Shown here one piece after another: positions 35,689 to 45,298 of a DNA stretch of 64,000 nucleotides. This DNA is from Chloroflexi bacterium GWB2_49_20 (GTDB taxonomy: Bacteria; Chloroflexota; Anaerolineae; Anaerolineales; Villigracilaceae): positions 133,982-197,981 of the forward strand of contig MGMF01000014.1 in assembly GCA_001796335.1 (NCBI GenBank). Direction: 5' to 3'. The notes under the pieces are model-generated. The model saw nothing but the letters and a program-made list of their open reading frames with translations, was not told where the DNA came from and searched no databases. Every line of letters begins with the position of its first letter. The stretch's first letter is position 1. The position numbers and the translations under genes were made by a program.

Positions 35689-36987
35689 ATGGCTAAGATG
35701 ACAAAAGATCGTTTCCCCTGGAGAAAGACCTTTTTGTTGGGTCTAGGTTTTCTTGGGATCAGTACCTTCTGGCCGATCTTCAACCAATTTATTCCCTTGT
35801 TTCTCCAGGCCGGGAATCCGGAGTTCAATCGCCAGTTACTCGCTGAAGGCCGGGCCATTCCAGAAATCGTCGGTTTTGGCATGGCTCCGGCTCTGGCAAT
35901 GTTCGTTATGACCTGGGACAACATCATCAATATGTTTGTGCAGCCCTGGGCTGGTGCAAAAAGCGATCAAACCTGGAATCGGTTCGGCAGAAGAAAAGGG
36001 TGGATATTGCTGGGCGCGCCTATTGCACTTGTAGGGTTCATCTTCATTCCAGTGGCCCAGAGTGTGCTGGCGATCATGGTCTTCATTTTAATAACCAATA
36101 TCGGCATGGCCTTGTTCCGTTCTCCCACAGTTGCCTGGCTGGGAGACCTTTTCCAACCCGGAAATCGCAGCAAAGTCAATGGCATTATCAACCTGATGGG
36201 TGGCGTGGGTGGCCTGCTGGCGTACTTTGGAGGTGGATTTTTATTCGATAATTATGGACGTTCTGCCCCCTTTGTAGGTGGCACGCTTACAACCATCATT
36301 GCATTGGTAACTGTGTTTTTCTTTATAAAAGAACCCGAGCAGATCATCGCTGAAAAAGTTGAAAAAGTGAACGTCCTTGAGAACATCCGCATATTATTCA
36401 AAAACCCAAATAAGAGCGGGATCTATGTTCTGCTGGGCATCCTATTATGGTTCATAGCATTTAGCGCTCTGGAAACCGGACTGTCTTCATTTGCTGTGTT
36501 CTCTTTGGGTGTAAAACCGGGAACCGCCTCCATCCTGACCGGCACGATGACGATCTCGTTCATCCTCTTTGCTGTTCCTGCCGGTCTATTCGGTTCACGT
36601 TGGGGGCGCAGAAACATCATCCGGATCGGCCTGGCCGGGTTGACGAGCATGCTTCTTCTGGGGTATTTCGTTGTCCAAAACACCACCACCCTGGTCATCG
36701 TACTGGTCATGTGTGGGTTTTTCTGGGCGCTGATCAATGTCAACAGCCTGCCGCTGATATATGATTATGGCGATGAGAAGAAGATCGGAGCATTTACAGG
36801 TTTGTACTATTTTTCGTCTCAACTTGCATCCGTTCTAGGACCCACCCTGGGCGGGGTATTGGTTGGGGCAATGAGCAATGAGTATCGCTGGTTGTGGCTG
36901 TTCAGCACCATCTTTATGGCATTGGCCTGGCTGGCCATGACAGGTGTCAGCCGCAGTGAAGTTGTAAAAGAAGTGGTCAACTTTTAG
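35689..36987 (+). CDS. MFS transporter (SLC45/sugar-cation symporter-like), second of two
   Basis: The protein has 432 residues and about 12 TM helices. The loop motif is VQPWAGAKSDQTWNRFGRRKGWILLGAP, parallel to the preceding gene, and PLIYDYGDEKKIGAFTGLYYFSSQ matches the same branch. It contains an additional extracytoplasmic loop (QAGNPEFNRQLLAEGRA) after the first helix. It is probably a duplicate of its neighbour that diverged in substrate (inference). GGAG stands just before the ATG. Confidence 0.85.
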   Translation: MAKMTKDRFPWRKTFLLGLGFLGISTFWPIFNQFIPLFLQAGNPEFNRQLLAEGRAIPEIVGFGMAPALAMFVMTWDNIINMFVQPWAGAKSDQTWNRFGRRKGWILLGAPIALVGFIFIPVAQSVLAIMVFILITNIGMALFRSPTVAWLGDLFQPGNRSKVNGIINLMGGVGGLLAYFGGGFLFDNYGRSAPFVGGTLTTIIALVTVFFFIKEPEQIIAEKVEKVNVLENIRILFKNPNKSGIYVLLGILLWFIAFSALETGLSSFAVFSLGVKPGTASILTGTMTISFILFAVPAGLFGSRWGRRNIIRIGLAGLTSMLLLGYFVVQNTTTLVIVLVMCGFFWALINVNSLPLIYDYGDEKKIGAFTGLYYFSSQLASVLGPTLGGVLVGAMSNEYRWLWLFSTIFMALAWLAMTGVSRSEVVKEVVNF

Positions 36988-37032
36988 AAGAATGTAATAT
37001 CTTTTGGCTGACCAATAATCAGATGATATGAC

Positions 37033-37060
37033 TTGCATTAGTGAAAAAATACGTTATACT
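37033..37060 (+). promoter_or_regulatory. Sigma-70-type promoter of the nucleoside importer
   Basis: TTGCAT at 37033-37038 and TATACT at 37055-37060 are 16 bases apart. Both are one or two changes from consensus, and the start of the BMP lipoprotein gene lies 60 bases downstream. Confidence 0.6.
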
Positions 37061-37070
37061 AAAGTTACGG

Positions 37071-37090
37071 GTGGGAAAATCTTTTCCCAC
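37071..37090 (+). promoter_or_regulatory. Leader hairpin of the nucleoside-binding protein mRNA
   Basis: GTGGGAAAA and TTTTCCCAC form a perfect nine-base inverted repeat around TC. It lies about ten bases after the predicted promoter, so it would be at the 5' end of the mRNA, or act as an operator. Confidence 0.5.
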
Positions 37091-37120
37091 AAATCCACTT
37101 TCTCTCCAGGAGGAGAATAA

Positions 37121-38173
37121 ATGTCTAAAAAGTTATTCTTTGTACTATCAATCTTTTTGGTTGCTTCTTTCGTAATGAGCGCCTGCGGATCAGCAACCCC
37201 CACACCCGCCACAGCAGCCACAATCAATGTATGTATGGTTACCGACAGCGGTGGTATTGGTGACAAATCATTCAACGACTTGACCTGGTCAGGTGTTGAA
37301 CGAGGTATAGCTGACTTCGGCGTCTCAGGTAACTACCTTCAGTCCACACAACCGACCGATTTCGCCCCCAACCTGACCGCATGCAAAGACTCAGGTGCGC
37401 AATTGATCGTCTGCGTCGGTTTCATGATGGCTGATGACTGCAAGAAAGCCGCAACCGAGAACCCCGAAATATACTATGCGGGTGTCGATATGGGTGGATT
37501 TGAATTGGCCAACTTCCGTGGCGTTTCAGCCAAGATGGAAGAATCTTCATACTTGGCTGGTTATCTAGCAGCCGGCATGTCGACGACCGGAAAAGTTGGC
37601 TGGTATGTCGGAATCATGGGACCCGCTGTCCAGATCTTTGGCGATGGCTACTATTACGGCGTCCAGAAATATAATGAAGTTCATGGAACCACGGTTGCCG
37701 TCATCGGATATGATGCCAACAATCCTGGCAATGCAACCGCAACCGGATCATGGATCGATGCTGATAAAGGCCGCACGGTTGGTCAAAGCCAGATGGACGA
37801 AGGGGTTGACATCATCCTGCCAGTGAATGGTGGTGTTGGTTCTGCAACTGCTGCAGTGATGCAGGAAAAGGGTTTAGGTTATATCTTTGGCGTGGACCAG
37901 GACTGGACACAAACCTATCCCCAATACTCAGCCCAAATTTTAGCCAGCTTATTAAAGAAAGTAGATGTGCACATCTACGATGCAATCGAACGGCTCACCA
38001 CCAACACCTGGGAAGGCGGCGACTTCGTCCTGACCTTGGATAATGGTGGTACCGCTTTGGCATACAACTCTGCAATTACCATTCCGGATGACCTCAAAAC
38101 TGAAATCGAAGGATTACAGGCACAGATCATCTCTGGTGAGATTGTTATCCCCGCGCCGAAACCCATTCAATAA
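37121..38173 (+). CDS. BMP family nucleoside-binding lipoprotein of an ABC importer
   Basis: The protein has 350 residues. The signal peptide ends VMSAC (lipobox), followed by a short Thr/Pro spacer. Family marks are VTDSGGIGDKSFNDLTWSGVE, GFMMADDCKKAATENPE and GVDMGGFELANFRGVSAKMEESSYLAGYLAA, typical of PnrA/BmpA (Bmp domain) purine-nucleoside receptors. It heads a four-gene set with one double-ABC ATPase and two permeases. A strong AGGAGGAG site precedes the ATG. A hairpin after its stop probably makes it more abundant than the other components. Confidence 0.94.
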   Translation: MSKKLFFVLSIFLVASFVMSACGSATPTPATAATINVCMVTDSGGIGDKSFNDLTWSGVERGIADFGVSGNYLQSTQPTDFAPNLTACKDSGAQLIVCVGFMMADDCKKAATENPEIYYAGVDMGGFELANFRGVSAKMEESSYLAGYLAAGMSTTGKVGWYVGIMGPAVQIFGDGYYYGVQKYNEVHGTTVAVIGYDANNPGNATATGSWIDADKGRTVGQSQMDEGVDIILPVNGGVGSATAAVMQEKGLGYIFGVDQDWTQTYPQYSAQILASLLKKVDVHIYDAIERLTTNTWEGGDFVLTLDNGGTALAYNSAITIPDDLKTEIEGLQAQIISGEIVIPAPKPIQ

Positions 38174-38190
38174 TTTCCCTTTGTCCAACG

Positions 38191-38222
38191 AAGAGCCAGG
38201 TGAACAAACCTGGCTCTTTCTT
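38191..38222 (+). terminator. Hairpin after the binding-protein gene, possible partial terminator
   Basis: AAGAGCCAGG pairs with CCTGGCTCTT over eight bases, then TTCTTTG. It lies inside the importer gene set, before the ATPase gene. In ABC importers such hairpins commonly lower transcription of the downstream components. Confidence 0.75.
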
Positions 38223-38286
38223 TGTCAGAGAATAAACAACAATGATAAAATAATGCAATCCAATAGAACCCATTAAGTGAGGATCA

Positions 38287-39849
38287 ATGCCTCCCATACT
38301 TGAGTTAAAAGGCATCACCAAGCGTTTCCCAGGCGTACTCGCCAACGACCATATTGATATCAAATTGGAAAAAGGTGAGATTTTAGCCCTGCTGGGCGAA
38401 AATGGTGCCGGGAAGACCACATTAATGAACATCCTATACGGTTTATACAAACCGGACGAGGGTGAAATTTTTATTAATGGAGCGAAAGTAGAAATCTCCT
38501 CACCTATCGATGCGATCCGCTCCGGGATCGGGATGGTTCACCAGCACTTTATGTTAATTCCAGTTTTCACTGTAACAGAGAATGTCATGCTCGGAGAGGA
38601 ATATACCCGCCCTGGTGGTTTTTTGGATAGAAATAAAGCAGCAGATCGGATCAGAGAGCTCTCAGAAACGTACAAATTGAATGTCAATCCGGATGATCTG
38701 GTTGAAAATCTACCCGTAGGGCTCCAGCAACGCGTCGAGATCATCAAATTGCTATTCCGGAATGCGGATATCCTGATCATGGATGAACCAACTGCTGTTC
38801 TCACCCCGCAAGAAGTGGATGAACTCTTTAATATATTAAAGAAATTGGTTGAAAAGGGGAAATCAATCATTTTCATTACCCACAAATTACGCGAAGTGAT
38901 GGAATGTGCAGATCGGATAGAAGTCATCCGATCAGGAAAGGTTGTTGGCGCTACAACCCCGGCAGAAGCAAGCCCTGAAAAATTAGCCACAATGATGGTA
39001 GGAAGAGAAGTTGATCTTATAACTGACAAGAAACCTGGCGATTTACGCGAGACTGTTCTAACCGTAGATAAATTATGTGTACGTGATTTCCATAGCCATG
39101 TTGTCGTTGATGATGTTACTTTTGAACTCCACGGCGGAGAGATCCTTGGGATTGCTGGAGTCCAGGGAAATGGCCAAACTGAGCTGGTCCGAGCGCTGAC
39201 TGGCCTAAAAACACCCTTTTCTGGAAAAATTATCATCTCTGAAAAAGATGTATCCCGGAGCAGCCCCAGGAGAATCACCGAATTGGGTAGCGCACATATT
39301 CCAGAGGATCGTCAAAAAGATGGTCTTATCCTTGCCAGTTCAATTGCAGAAAATCTTGTACTCAATACGTATTTCCATCGCCCGTTTTCAAATGGGATCA
39401 TTTTGGAACGCCTGGCAATCGATGAAAATGCCAACGAATTGGTCAGGAAATTTGATATCCGCACACCAGGGATCAAGACCCTGGTACATTCATTATCCGG
39501 GGGAAATCAACAAAAAGTGATCATCGCCCGGGAATTTTCCAGACCCATTAAATTGTTGATCGCATCACAACCTACGCGTGGATTGGATGTCGGATCCATC
39601 GAATATATTCACAGCCGTATCATTGAAAAGCGGGACGAGGGATGTGCTGTCCTTCTGGTTTCAACTGAGCTTGATGAAATCATGCAATTGTCTGATCGAA
39701 TTGCCGTTATGTTCCGTGGAAAAATCATAACCATCGTAAAAGCAAACGCAGTAACAAAAGAAGAACTCGGGTTAATAATGGCTGGTGTCACACCAACAAT
39801 TAATAAAAAGAAAATTGAAAACACCCAGGCAAGGGAAATAATTACCTAG
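38287..39849 (+). CDS. Nucleoside ABC importer ATPase with two ABC domains
   Basis: The protein has 520 residues. The first ABC domain has GENGAGKTT, PVGLQQRVEI and ILIMDEPTAVL. The second has GVQGNGQTE, LSGGNQQKVIIARE and LLIASQPTRGLD; its Walker A is degenerate, as usual for the RbsA/YufO type. It energises uptake through the two permeases encoded next. Start preceded by GTGAGGATCA. Confidence 0.94.
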   Translation: MPPILELKGITKRFPGVLANDHIDIKLEKGEILALLGENGAGKTTLMNILYGLYKPDEGEIFINGAKVEISSPIDAIRSGIGMVHQHFMLIPVFTVTENVMLGEEYTRPGGFLDRNKAADRIRELSETYKLNVNPDDLVENLPVGLQQRVEIIKLLFRNADILIMDEPTAVLTPQEVDELFNILKKLVEKGKSIIFITHKLREVMECADRIEVIRSGKVVGATTPAEASPEKLATMMVGREVDLITDKKPGDLRETVLTVDKLCVRDFHSHVVVDDVTFELHGGEILGIAGVQGNGQTELVRALTGLKTPFSGKIIISEKDVSRSSPRRITELGSAHIPEDRQKDGLILASSIAENLVLNTYFHRPFSNGIILERLAIDENANELVRKFDIRTPGIKTLVHSLSGGNQQKVIIAREFSRPIKLLIASQPTRGLDVGSIEYIHSRIIEKRDEGCAVLLVSTELDEIMQLSDRIAVMFRGKIITIVKANAVTKEELGLIMAGVTPTINKKKIENTQAREIIT

Positions 39850-39858
39850 GGAAAAAAC

Positions 39859-41106
39859 ATGAAAAATAAAAAAAATAGCGACGATAAACGGAATTTTATC
39901 TCCATTTTTTATGAGGAACTTTCAAACAGCTCATTAACGATCATTATCCTTTCCATCATTAGCGGTTTTATCATGGGAGGAATATTAGTCATTCTTACCT
40001 CACCTGAGGTATACAAGGCTTTTGGCACTTCCTTTTTATCTGGAATCTCAACTTCTTGGAAAATTGTTGCGAATACCTATTCCTCACTTTTTTTGGGAGC
40101 GCTTGGTGATCCAGCCAAGATCGGTGCCGCAATTCAAAGCGGGGATTCGGCTTTAATTCAGAAAGCATTTACACCTTTTTTGGAAAGCCTGGTCGTAACT
40201 ACCCCATATCTTTTTACAGGTGTTGCAGTTGCACTAGGTTTTCGGGCTGGTTTATTTAATATCGGCGCTGAAGGACAAGTATTGGTTGGAGCAATTGCTG
40301 CAGGTTGGGCAGGTTGGACATTCACCGGTTTGTCACCCTGGATCCATGTACCACTAGCCATGCTGGTTGGAGCATTGGCTGGAGGTTTGTGGGGTTTTGT
40401 ACCTGGTTTTCTCAAAGTGAGAACAGGTGCGCACGAAGTGATCACGACGATCATGATGAACTATGTGGCTTATTATTTGATCTATTATTTGATCTCATCC
40501 CCTCTTCGCGACCCGAATGAGGTTACTCCAAAAACACCCTGGATCCTTGACAGCGCTCATCTATATCGATTCTTCCCCGAACCGATCCGTTTTCATCTTG
40601 GTTTCTTTATTGCCATCGCTGTTGCAATCCTTGTTTGGTTCATCCTTTTCAAAACCACCTGGGGGTTTGAGATCCGCTCTGTCGGCTTAAACCCGAACGC
40701 ATCCAAATACGCTGGTATGAATATTACACTTGTGACCGTGGCTGCAATGGCGTTATCCGGTGCGATCGCAGGTATGGCTGGTGCAAGTGAAATCCTTGGT
40801 GTCACCTGGCGACAATCGCAAGCATTAGCCAGCGGATATGGCTTTGATTCGATCGCCCTGGCACTGCTGGCTCAAAATCATCCACTCGGAGTAATCCTGA
40901 CTGCGCTATTATTTGGGCTCCTACGCAGTGGTTCCAGGGTCATGCAATTACGTGCAGGTACTCCTATTTACATCATCAATATTTTGCAATCTTTTATTAT
41001 TCTTTTTATCGCGGCACCAGCGATCATTCGCACGATTTACCGCCTCAAAAAGCAATCAGTAAAAGAAGTAAGCACATCCACAATTTCTTTTAGCGCGAAG
41101 AAATAA
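39859..41106 (+). CDS. Nucleoside ABC importer permease 1
   Basis: The protein has 415 residues and about nine TM helices, in the BPD_transp_2 family. The signature GFRAGLFNIGAEGQVLVGAIAAG and the conserved AGAREILGV-like GMAGASEILGVTWRQS are both typical of the larger permease of BMP-type systems (YufP/NupB like). It follows the ATPase by nine bases and its stop overlaps the next start by one base. Confidence 0.93.
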   Translation: MKNKKNSDDKRNFISIFYEELSNSSLTIIILSIISGFIMGGILVILTSPEVYKAFGTSFLSGISTSWKIVANTYSSLFLGALGDPAKIGAAIQSGDSALIQKAFTPFLESLVVTTPYLFTGVAVALGFRAGLFNIGAEGQVLVGAIAAGWAGWTFTGLSPWIHVPLAMLVGALAGGLWGFVPGFLKVRTGAHEVITTIMMNYVAYYLIYYLISSPLRDPNEVTPKTPWILDSAHLYRFFPEPIRFHLGFFIAIAVAILVWFILFKTTWGFEIRSVGLNPNASKYAGMNITLVTVAAMALSGAIAGMAGASEILGVTWRQSQALASGYGFDSIALALLAQNHPLGVILTALLFGLLRSGSRVMQLRAGTPIYIINILQSFIILFIAAPAIIRTIYRLKKQSVKEVSTSTISFSAKK

Positions 41107-42392
41107 TGGAAACTCCAATGCAAAACGAAAAAATAAAAATAATTCTCAATTATCTTTCCAACTACCGGCAGCATATTCCCGGTGTTTTCTTCATTCTGGT
41201 TGCATTATTTATCAAACTGGTTTTAACAAAATCCATCGAACCGGAAGCACTGACAACTTTCTCAACAAATATTAATCATACTGCCATTCAAATTCCAAAT
41301 TGGGTTTTCAACACCAGGTTTGCACTTGATCTCATCGCGGGGTTATGCGCAGGACTTGGACTTTACCAGATCATTCGCGGGTTTAAAAAGGGCATAAGTT
41401 CCATAATCGGGGCAATAGGGGGTTTAGTGGTTTTAGGATTTCTCGTATGGGGTGCCTCAGGTACTTCGATCAGCTTCACTGGAATGTTGGCTGTAATGGT
41501 GATCCGATCAGTACCCATCACAATTGGTGCCCTCGCTGGCATCCTGAGCGAGCGAGCAGGCATTGTAAATATCGCAATCGAAGGAATGATGATCGCAGGT
41601 GCATTCGCAGGCGCGGTCATCGGCAGCATTCTCGGCCTGTGGGCAGGAATCCTGGCAGCCATACTGATAGGCGCATTACTGGGTTTGGTACATGCGGTTT
41701 TATCGATAAAATACAAAGTCGATCAGATCATTTCCGGTACAATGATCAACATATTTTCCACCGGCTTAACTTCTTATTTGTTTATCAAGTTTCTCCAAGA
41801 TTCTCAAAATCAATGGTTAAATGAATCTGGGTTTTTTAAACCTTATGCAATCCCTCTCCTTTCGAAAATCCCAGTCATCGGTCCCATTTTCTTCGACCAT
41901 AATCTCTTTATCTATGCGATGTATTTTCTTGTTATCCTTCTCTCCATTGCCTTATTTAAAACGAAATGGGGATTACGCCACAGGTCAGTTGGTGAACACC
42001 CGAAAGCAGCAGATACACTGGGCGTGAATGTATTCCGAACAAGGTATCTTGCTTGTGTACTGAGCGGAATGGTGGCTGGATTTGGCGGTGCTTATTTTTC
42101 CCTGGGTTCTGTTGGACGATTTGAGCAGACCATGACAGCCGGTCGTGGGTTCATTGCACTCGCAGCGATGATCTTTGGCAATTGGAACCCCCTGGGAGCT
42201 CTCCAAGCCGGGATGTTGTTTGGTTTTGCAGAATCGTTAACCACCAAATTATCCCTACTTCAGTTCCCAATTCCCGCTGAAGTTTTATTGATGTTACCGT
42301 ATATCATCACCATGGTTGTACTTGCCGGTGTTGTTGGACGCAGCCGCGGTCCAGCCGCAGATGGCATTCCTTACGAAAAAGAGAGCTTGTAA
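41106..42392 (+). CDS. Nucleoside ABC importer permease 2
   Basis: The protein has 428 residues (or 424 from an internal ATG at 41118). It is a BPD_transp_2 permease with GILSERAGIVNIAIEGMMIAGAFAGA and GFGGAYFSLGSVGRFEQTMTAGRGFIALAAMIFGNWNPLGAL, typical of the YufQ/NupC-like partner. About ten TM helices. It is the last gene of the importer operon; a terminator follows 14 bases later. Confidence 0.93.
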   Translation: METPMQNEKIKIILNYLSNYRQHIPGVFFILVALFIKLVLTKSIEPEALTTFSTNINHTAIQIPNWVFNTRFALDLIAGLCAGLGLYQIIRGFKKGISSIIGAIGGLVVLGFLVWGASGTSISFTGMLAVMVIRSVPITIGALAGILSERAGIVNIAIEGMMIAGAFAGAVIGSILGLWAGILAAILIGALLGLVHAVLSIKYKVDQIISGTMINIFSTGLTSYLFIKFLQDSQNQWLNESGFFKPYAIPLLSKIPVIGPIFFDHNLFIYAMYFLVILLSIALFKTKWGLRHRSVGEHPKAADTLGVNVFRTRYLACVLSGMVAGFGGAYFSLGSVGRFEQTMTAGRGFIALAAMIFGNWNPLGALQAGMLFGFAESLTTKLSLLQFPIPAEVLLMLPYIITMVVLAGVVGRSRGPAADGIPYEKESL

Positions 42393-42406
42393 CATATAAC
42401 AAGTTG

Positions 42407-42450
42407 ACACAAAACAAGAGAAAATTCTCCCTCTCTTGTTTCGTGTTTTT
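42407..42450. terminator. Terminator between the nucleoside importer and the convergent UroD-like gene
   Basis: A 14-base stem with one mismatch (ACACAAAACAAGAG against CTCTTGTTTCGTGT) is followed by TTTTG. Confidence 0.85.
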
Positions 42451-42458
42451 GTTTCTAC

Positions 42459-43625
42459 TTACCCAGTATTTAGTGGATAAATCCCGTATTCCTCAACCGC
42501 ATCCACCATTGCCAAAACATTCAAACCTGGTACATCGTTCATTACAGTATGGACCGGCGCTACCATATACCCGCCACCTTTTCCAAGGATATTTATAACT
42601 CGTTTGACTTCCTGCCTGACCTGGTCAGGCGTACCGTAAGGTAAAATATTCTGAGTATCGATTGCGCCACAAAAAACAATACGCTTGTCGTAATGTTTCT
42701 TTAACTCTTCCAAATTTGACATTTTTCCTGCAGAAGTTTGAACGGGATTTAGAATATCCACTCCAATCTCGATAAAATCCTCGATCAAGTCAAAAACATC
42801 ACCATCTGTGTGAAAAAATACTTTTGCCTTTGTCTTTTGTTTGATCATGGTGATCATCTCTGCATGCAAAGGTTTCAACATTTTTTTGTACATGCGCGGG
42901 GAGATCATTAAATTATTCTGGGTTCCCAGATCGTCTCCTATTTTGATAATGTCGATAAAGTCACCACACTCATCCAGGAAATGATCCATCAACTGCATAC
43001 ATAACTGATTGTTTTTATTGAGAAGTTCTTGTGCAAAATCTGGTCTCCTCCCAAGGTTGATCATGAATTTATCCATCCCTTGCATCTCAAACGCCCGTTC
43101 AAAAGGGAACATCAACCATGGTGTTGCCATCACTGCAAACTGATTTTCTTCATTTAATTTTTGTGCCTGGGCTCTCACATGAGCCACCCGGTAAGGATCA
43201 TCCATATTCGGCCACGAATAATTTTTCAATTCATCTTTAGTGGTGGCATTCGGAATGGGGGCTATACTGGGAAACCAATTATCCGGACCGATCTCCACTT
43301 GTCCACCCCCCCAATCATCAATGAAAGGAGTATGGGGAGGTCGATTTTGATTACGCACATAGATTTCCAAGGGAAACCGGTCCAGAATTCCACGAACATC
43401 ACTATGCAGACGCTGCATGATCGCTTCGTCAGGGAGGGCGGTTCCCAACTCCGGCCAATCATAAATATACTTGTCTTCACTTTTTACCCCCAGTATTTTT
43501 TTCAAACTCCTGTAAGGATGGATCTTGAGACCCGTCGCATTGCTAACGCCAAGTATGACAGGAACACGGTCAGGAATACCATGATCAAGTACAGTTTGGA
43601 CTCTTTCGCGCGAGGTCATTGCCAT
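42459..43625 (-). CDS. Uroporphyrinogen decarboxylase family protein
   Basis: The protein has 388 residues from the ATG at 43625, with TTGGAG seven bases upstream. It resembles the URO-D/MtaA branch: SRERVQTVLDHGIPDRVPV at the N-terminus, MVPFERAFEMQG-like LMFPFERAFEMQGMDKFM in the middle, and FFHTDGDVFDLIEDFIEIGVDILNPVQ and GAIDTQNILPYGTPDQVRQEVKRVI at the C-terminus. Such distant members are often methyltransferase-like or of unknown activity rather than true HemE. No other heme or methyltransfer gene is nearby, so the function is open. Confidence 0.85.
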   Translation of the reverse strand: MAMTSRERVQTVLDHGIPDRVPVILGVSNATGLKIHPYRSLKKILGVKSEDKYIYDWPELGTALPDEAIMQRLHSDVRGILDRFPLEIYVRNQNRPPHTPFIDDWGGGQVEIGPDNWFPSIAPIPNATTKDELKNYSWPNMDDPYRVAHVRAQAQKLNEENQFAVMATPWLMFPFERAFEMQGMDKFMINLGRRPDFAQELLNKNNQLCMQLMDHFLDECGDFIDIIKIGDDLGTQNNLMISPRMYKKMLKPLHAEMITMIKQKTKAKVFFHTDGDVFDLIEDFIEIGVDILNPVQTSAGKMSNLEELKKHYDKRIVFCGAIDTQNILPYGTPDQVRQEVKRVINILGKGGGYMVAPVHTVMNDVPGLNVLAMVDAVEEYGIYPLNTG

Positions 43626-43720
43626 GTTATGCTCCAAAATTTGGAAGATTATTGGTACGGAATTTAATTTTAACCGGGATATTCCCTATCAGGTCACACT
43701 GAGATTATCTTTTGTATAGT

Positions 43721-43763
43721 CACAATAATACGGGGGAAGGAGTCCACTTTCTTGAGAAGTTAC
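43721..43763. repeat. TCTCAATAA-type repeat, short copy 3
   Basis: CACAATAATACGGGGGAAGG at the left and TTCTTGAGAAGTTAC at the right match the ends of the other copies, but the central hairpin is missing. Confidence 0.5.
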
Positions 43764-43789
43764 CATTCTTATATATCCATGGATAAAAT

Positions 43790-45265
43790 TTATGGCGTTT
43801 CAGCAGTAATCGACCGTACTCCATAATAACGCGCAGCACAACCGTTCACCCACATGGATGATTCGGGACCCATTTCCATTAAACCTGCCACACTGGTATA
43901 AGCAGTCACCGTGACATCCAGCCGCCCATGTGCAGCACTGGCACGGATGGAGGCATCGCGTGCATCCCAGGCTGCCGCCCGCTGCCGGTACTCTGGCAGA
44001 TCTTTCATTATTTTCCGGGTGGAATACATTGGAAACAGGCTCATACCCACCAGCAGCAGGAGACAGGCTGCCTGCAGCCAGTTTGGAGCCAGCTCACGGG
44101 AACGCTGATGCAGCAATCCCAAGCTGACGCCCAGGATCAGACCTGCGCCCATGACCATCGTCACTATGATATACAGGGCATCCAACTGAACACGCCCTTC
44201 CGGGTAGGCGGATTCTCCAAAAGCGCTGGGCGCAGTGACACACACGATCCATAGAAAAGCGATGACTGGCAGAAGGAACAATGCCGATACAAGCCCGGTA
44301 GGTCGCAATGTTGACTCTGTGAGCCGGGCTGCGTATAAAACGTAACCAACCAGCATGGCAGACAGCAGCAGGATGACAAACTGGAAGGCCATCTCATCCA
44401 GGGATATATACATGTAGAGAAATGCATTGGTCAGTGTCATACGGATGAGGTTGACCAGGTCGGGCGCCGGACCCAGCAACCCCTGGCGCATGCGGGTGGC
44501 AGGCGAGAAGTAGAGCGTTGCCATTGCCAGCAGGGAACCCAGCCAGGCACAGCCCACCAGGATCAATGCCCACTGCCGGGTGTCTCTTTTTGCAAGGAAG
44601 AGGAGCACCACCAGCGCCAGTGCCAGCATGCCGATCTGAATGGTTGCGATAGTCTCGGAAAAGCCGCCGTTGAAAAAGAAAAACAGCACAGCCAGCCCTG
44701 CCACCAGGGGACGCCATTTTTTGGCAGGGTTGGAAGCCTGGGATAGGAGAAATACGCCCAGATAAGTCAGTAAAACCAGGGGCAGCAGGTAGATCACCAT
44801 CCCTGCGCGCCAAAACAAGATCTGGTAAAGATTGGGAGCCAGCATCAATATAAAATAGATCAGCAATTCCGCCAACAGGAAAGCAGCCATGGGTGGAAAA
44901 TCCAGGTTGAGCATTTTTTGAAGGCGCATGAACAACCAGCAGGTGCCCGTCAGCCACAAGCCAAGTACCAAGGTGGGCAGAATCGGTACGGTCCAGCGAC
45001 CCAATCGATCGCTCAATGTCATTATGAATGTGGCTGCATAACGACTGGAATCGGTCTTGTACCAGGTGGTTTGTGCGTCCAGAATCGTGCGTGAAGTACC
45101 ATTCCAGGCATAACAATAATCATCCGCCTGATAGCGTGAGAAAATTCCCATGTATGCATACACTAGCAGAGGCAGAAAAATGGCCAGGCTGGCAACCAGG
45201 ATCCAGAGACGCGGGTCAGATAACCTGCGCAACATGTTTCCAGATGGTTTTGAAGATTGAGCCAT
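43790..45265 (-). CDS. Multi-pass membrane protein, DUF6056-like
   Basis: The protein has 491 residues from the ATG at 45265, with GGAGG seven bases upstream. About ten to eleven TM helices are present. The periplasmic loop after the first helix has RYQADDYCYAW, a conserved acidic pair as in GT-C type glycosyltransferases and the DUF6056 family of surface-polysaccharide loci. It ends a three-gene operon with a family 2 glycosyltransferase and an FkbM methyltransferase. A role in transferring lipid-linked sugars is an inference. Confidence 0.75.
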   Translation of the reverse strand: MAQSSKPSGNMLRRLSDPRLWILVASLAIFLPLLVYAYMGIFSRYQADDYCYAWNGTSRTILDAQTTWYKTDSSRYAATFIMTLSDRLGRWTVPILPTLVLGLWLTGTCWLFMRLQKMLNLDFPPMAAFLLAELLIYFILMLAPNLYQILFWRAGMVIYLLPLVLLTYLGVFLLSQASNPAKKWRPLVAGLAVLFFFFNGGFSETIATIQIGMLALALVVLLFLAKRDTRQWALILVGCAWLGSLLAMATLYFSPATRMRQGLLGPAPDLVNLIRMTLTNAFLYMYISLDEMAFQFVILLLSAMLVGYVLYAARLTESTLRPTGLVSALFLLPVIAFLWIVCVTAPSAFGESAYPEGRVQLDALYIIVTMVMGAGLILGVSLGLLHQRSRELAPNWLQAACLLLLVGMSLFPMYSTRKIMKDLPEYRQRAAAWDARDASIRASAAHGRLDVTVTAYTSVAGLMEMGPESSMWVNGCAARYYGVRSITAETP

Positions 45266-45298
45266 TTTCAAGCCTCCGAATAAATGTTAAAGGTATGG

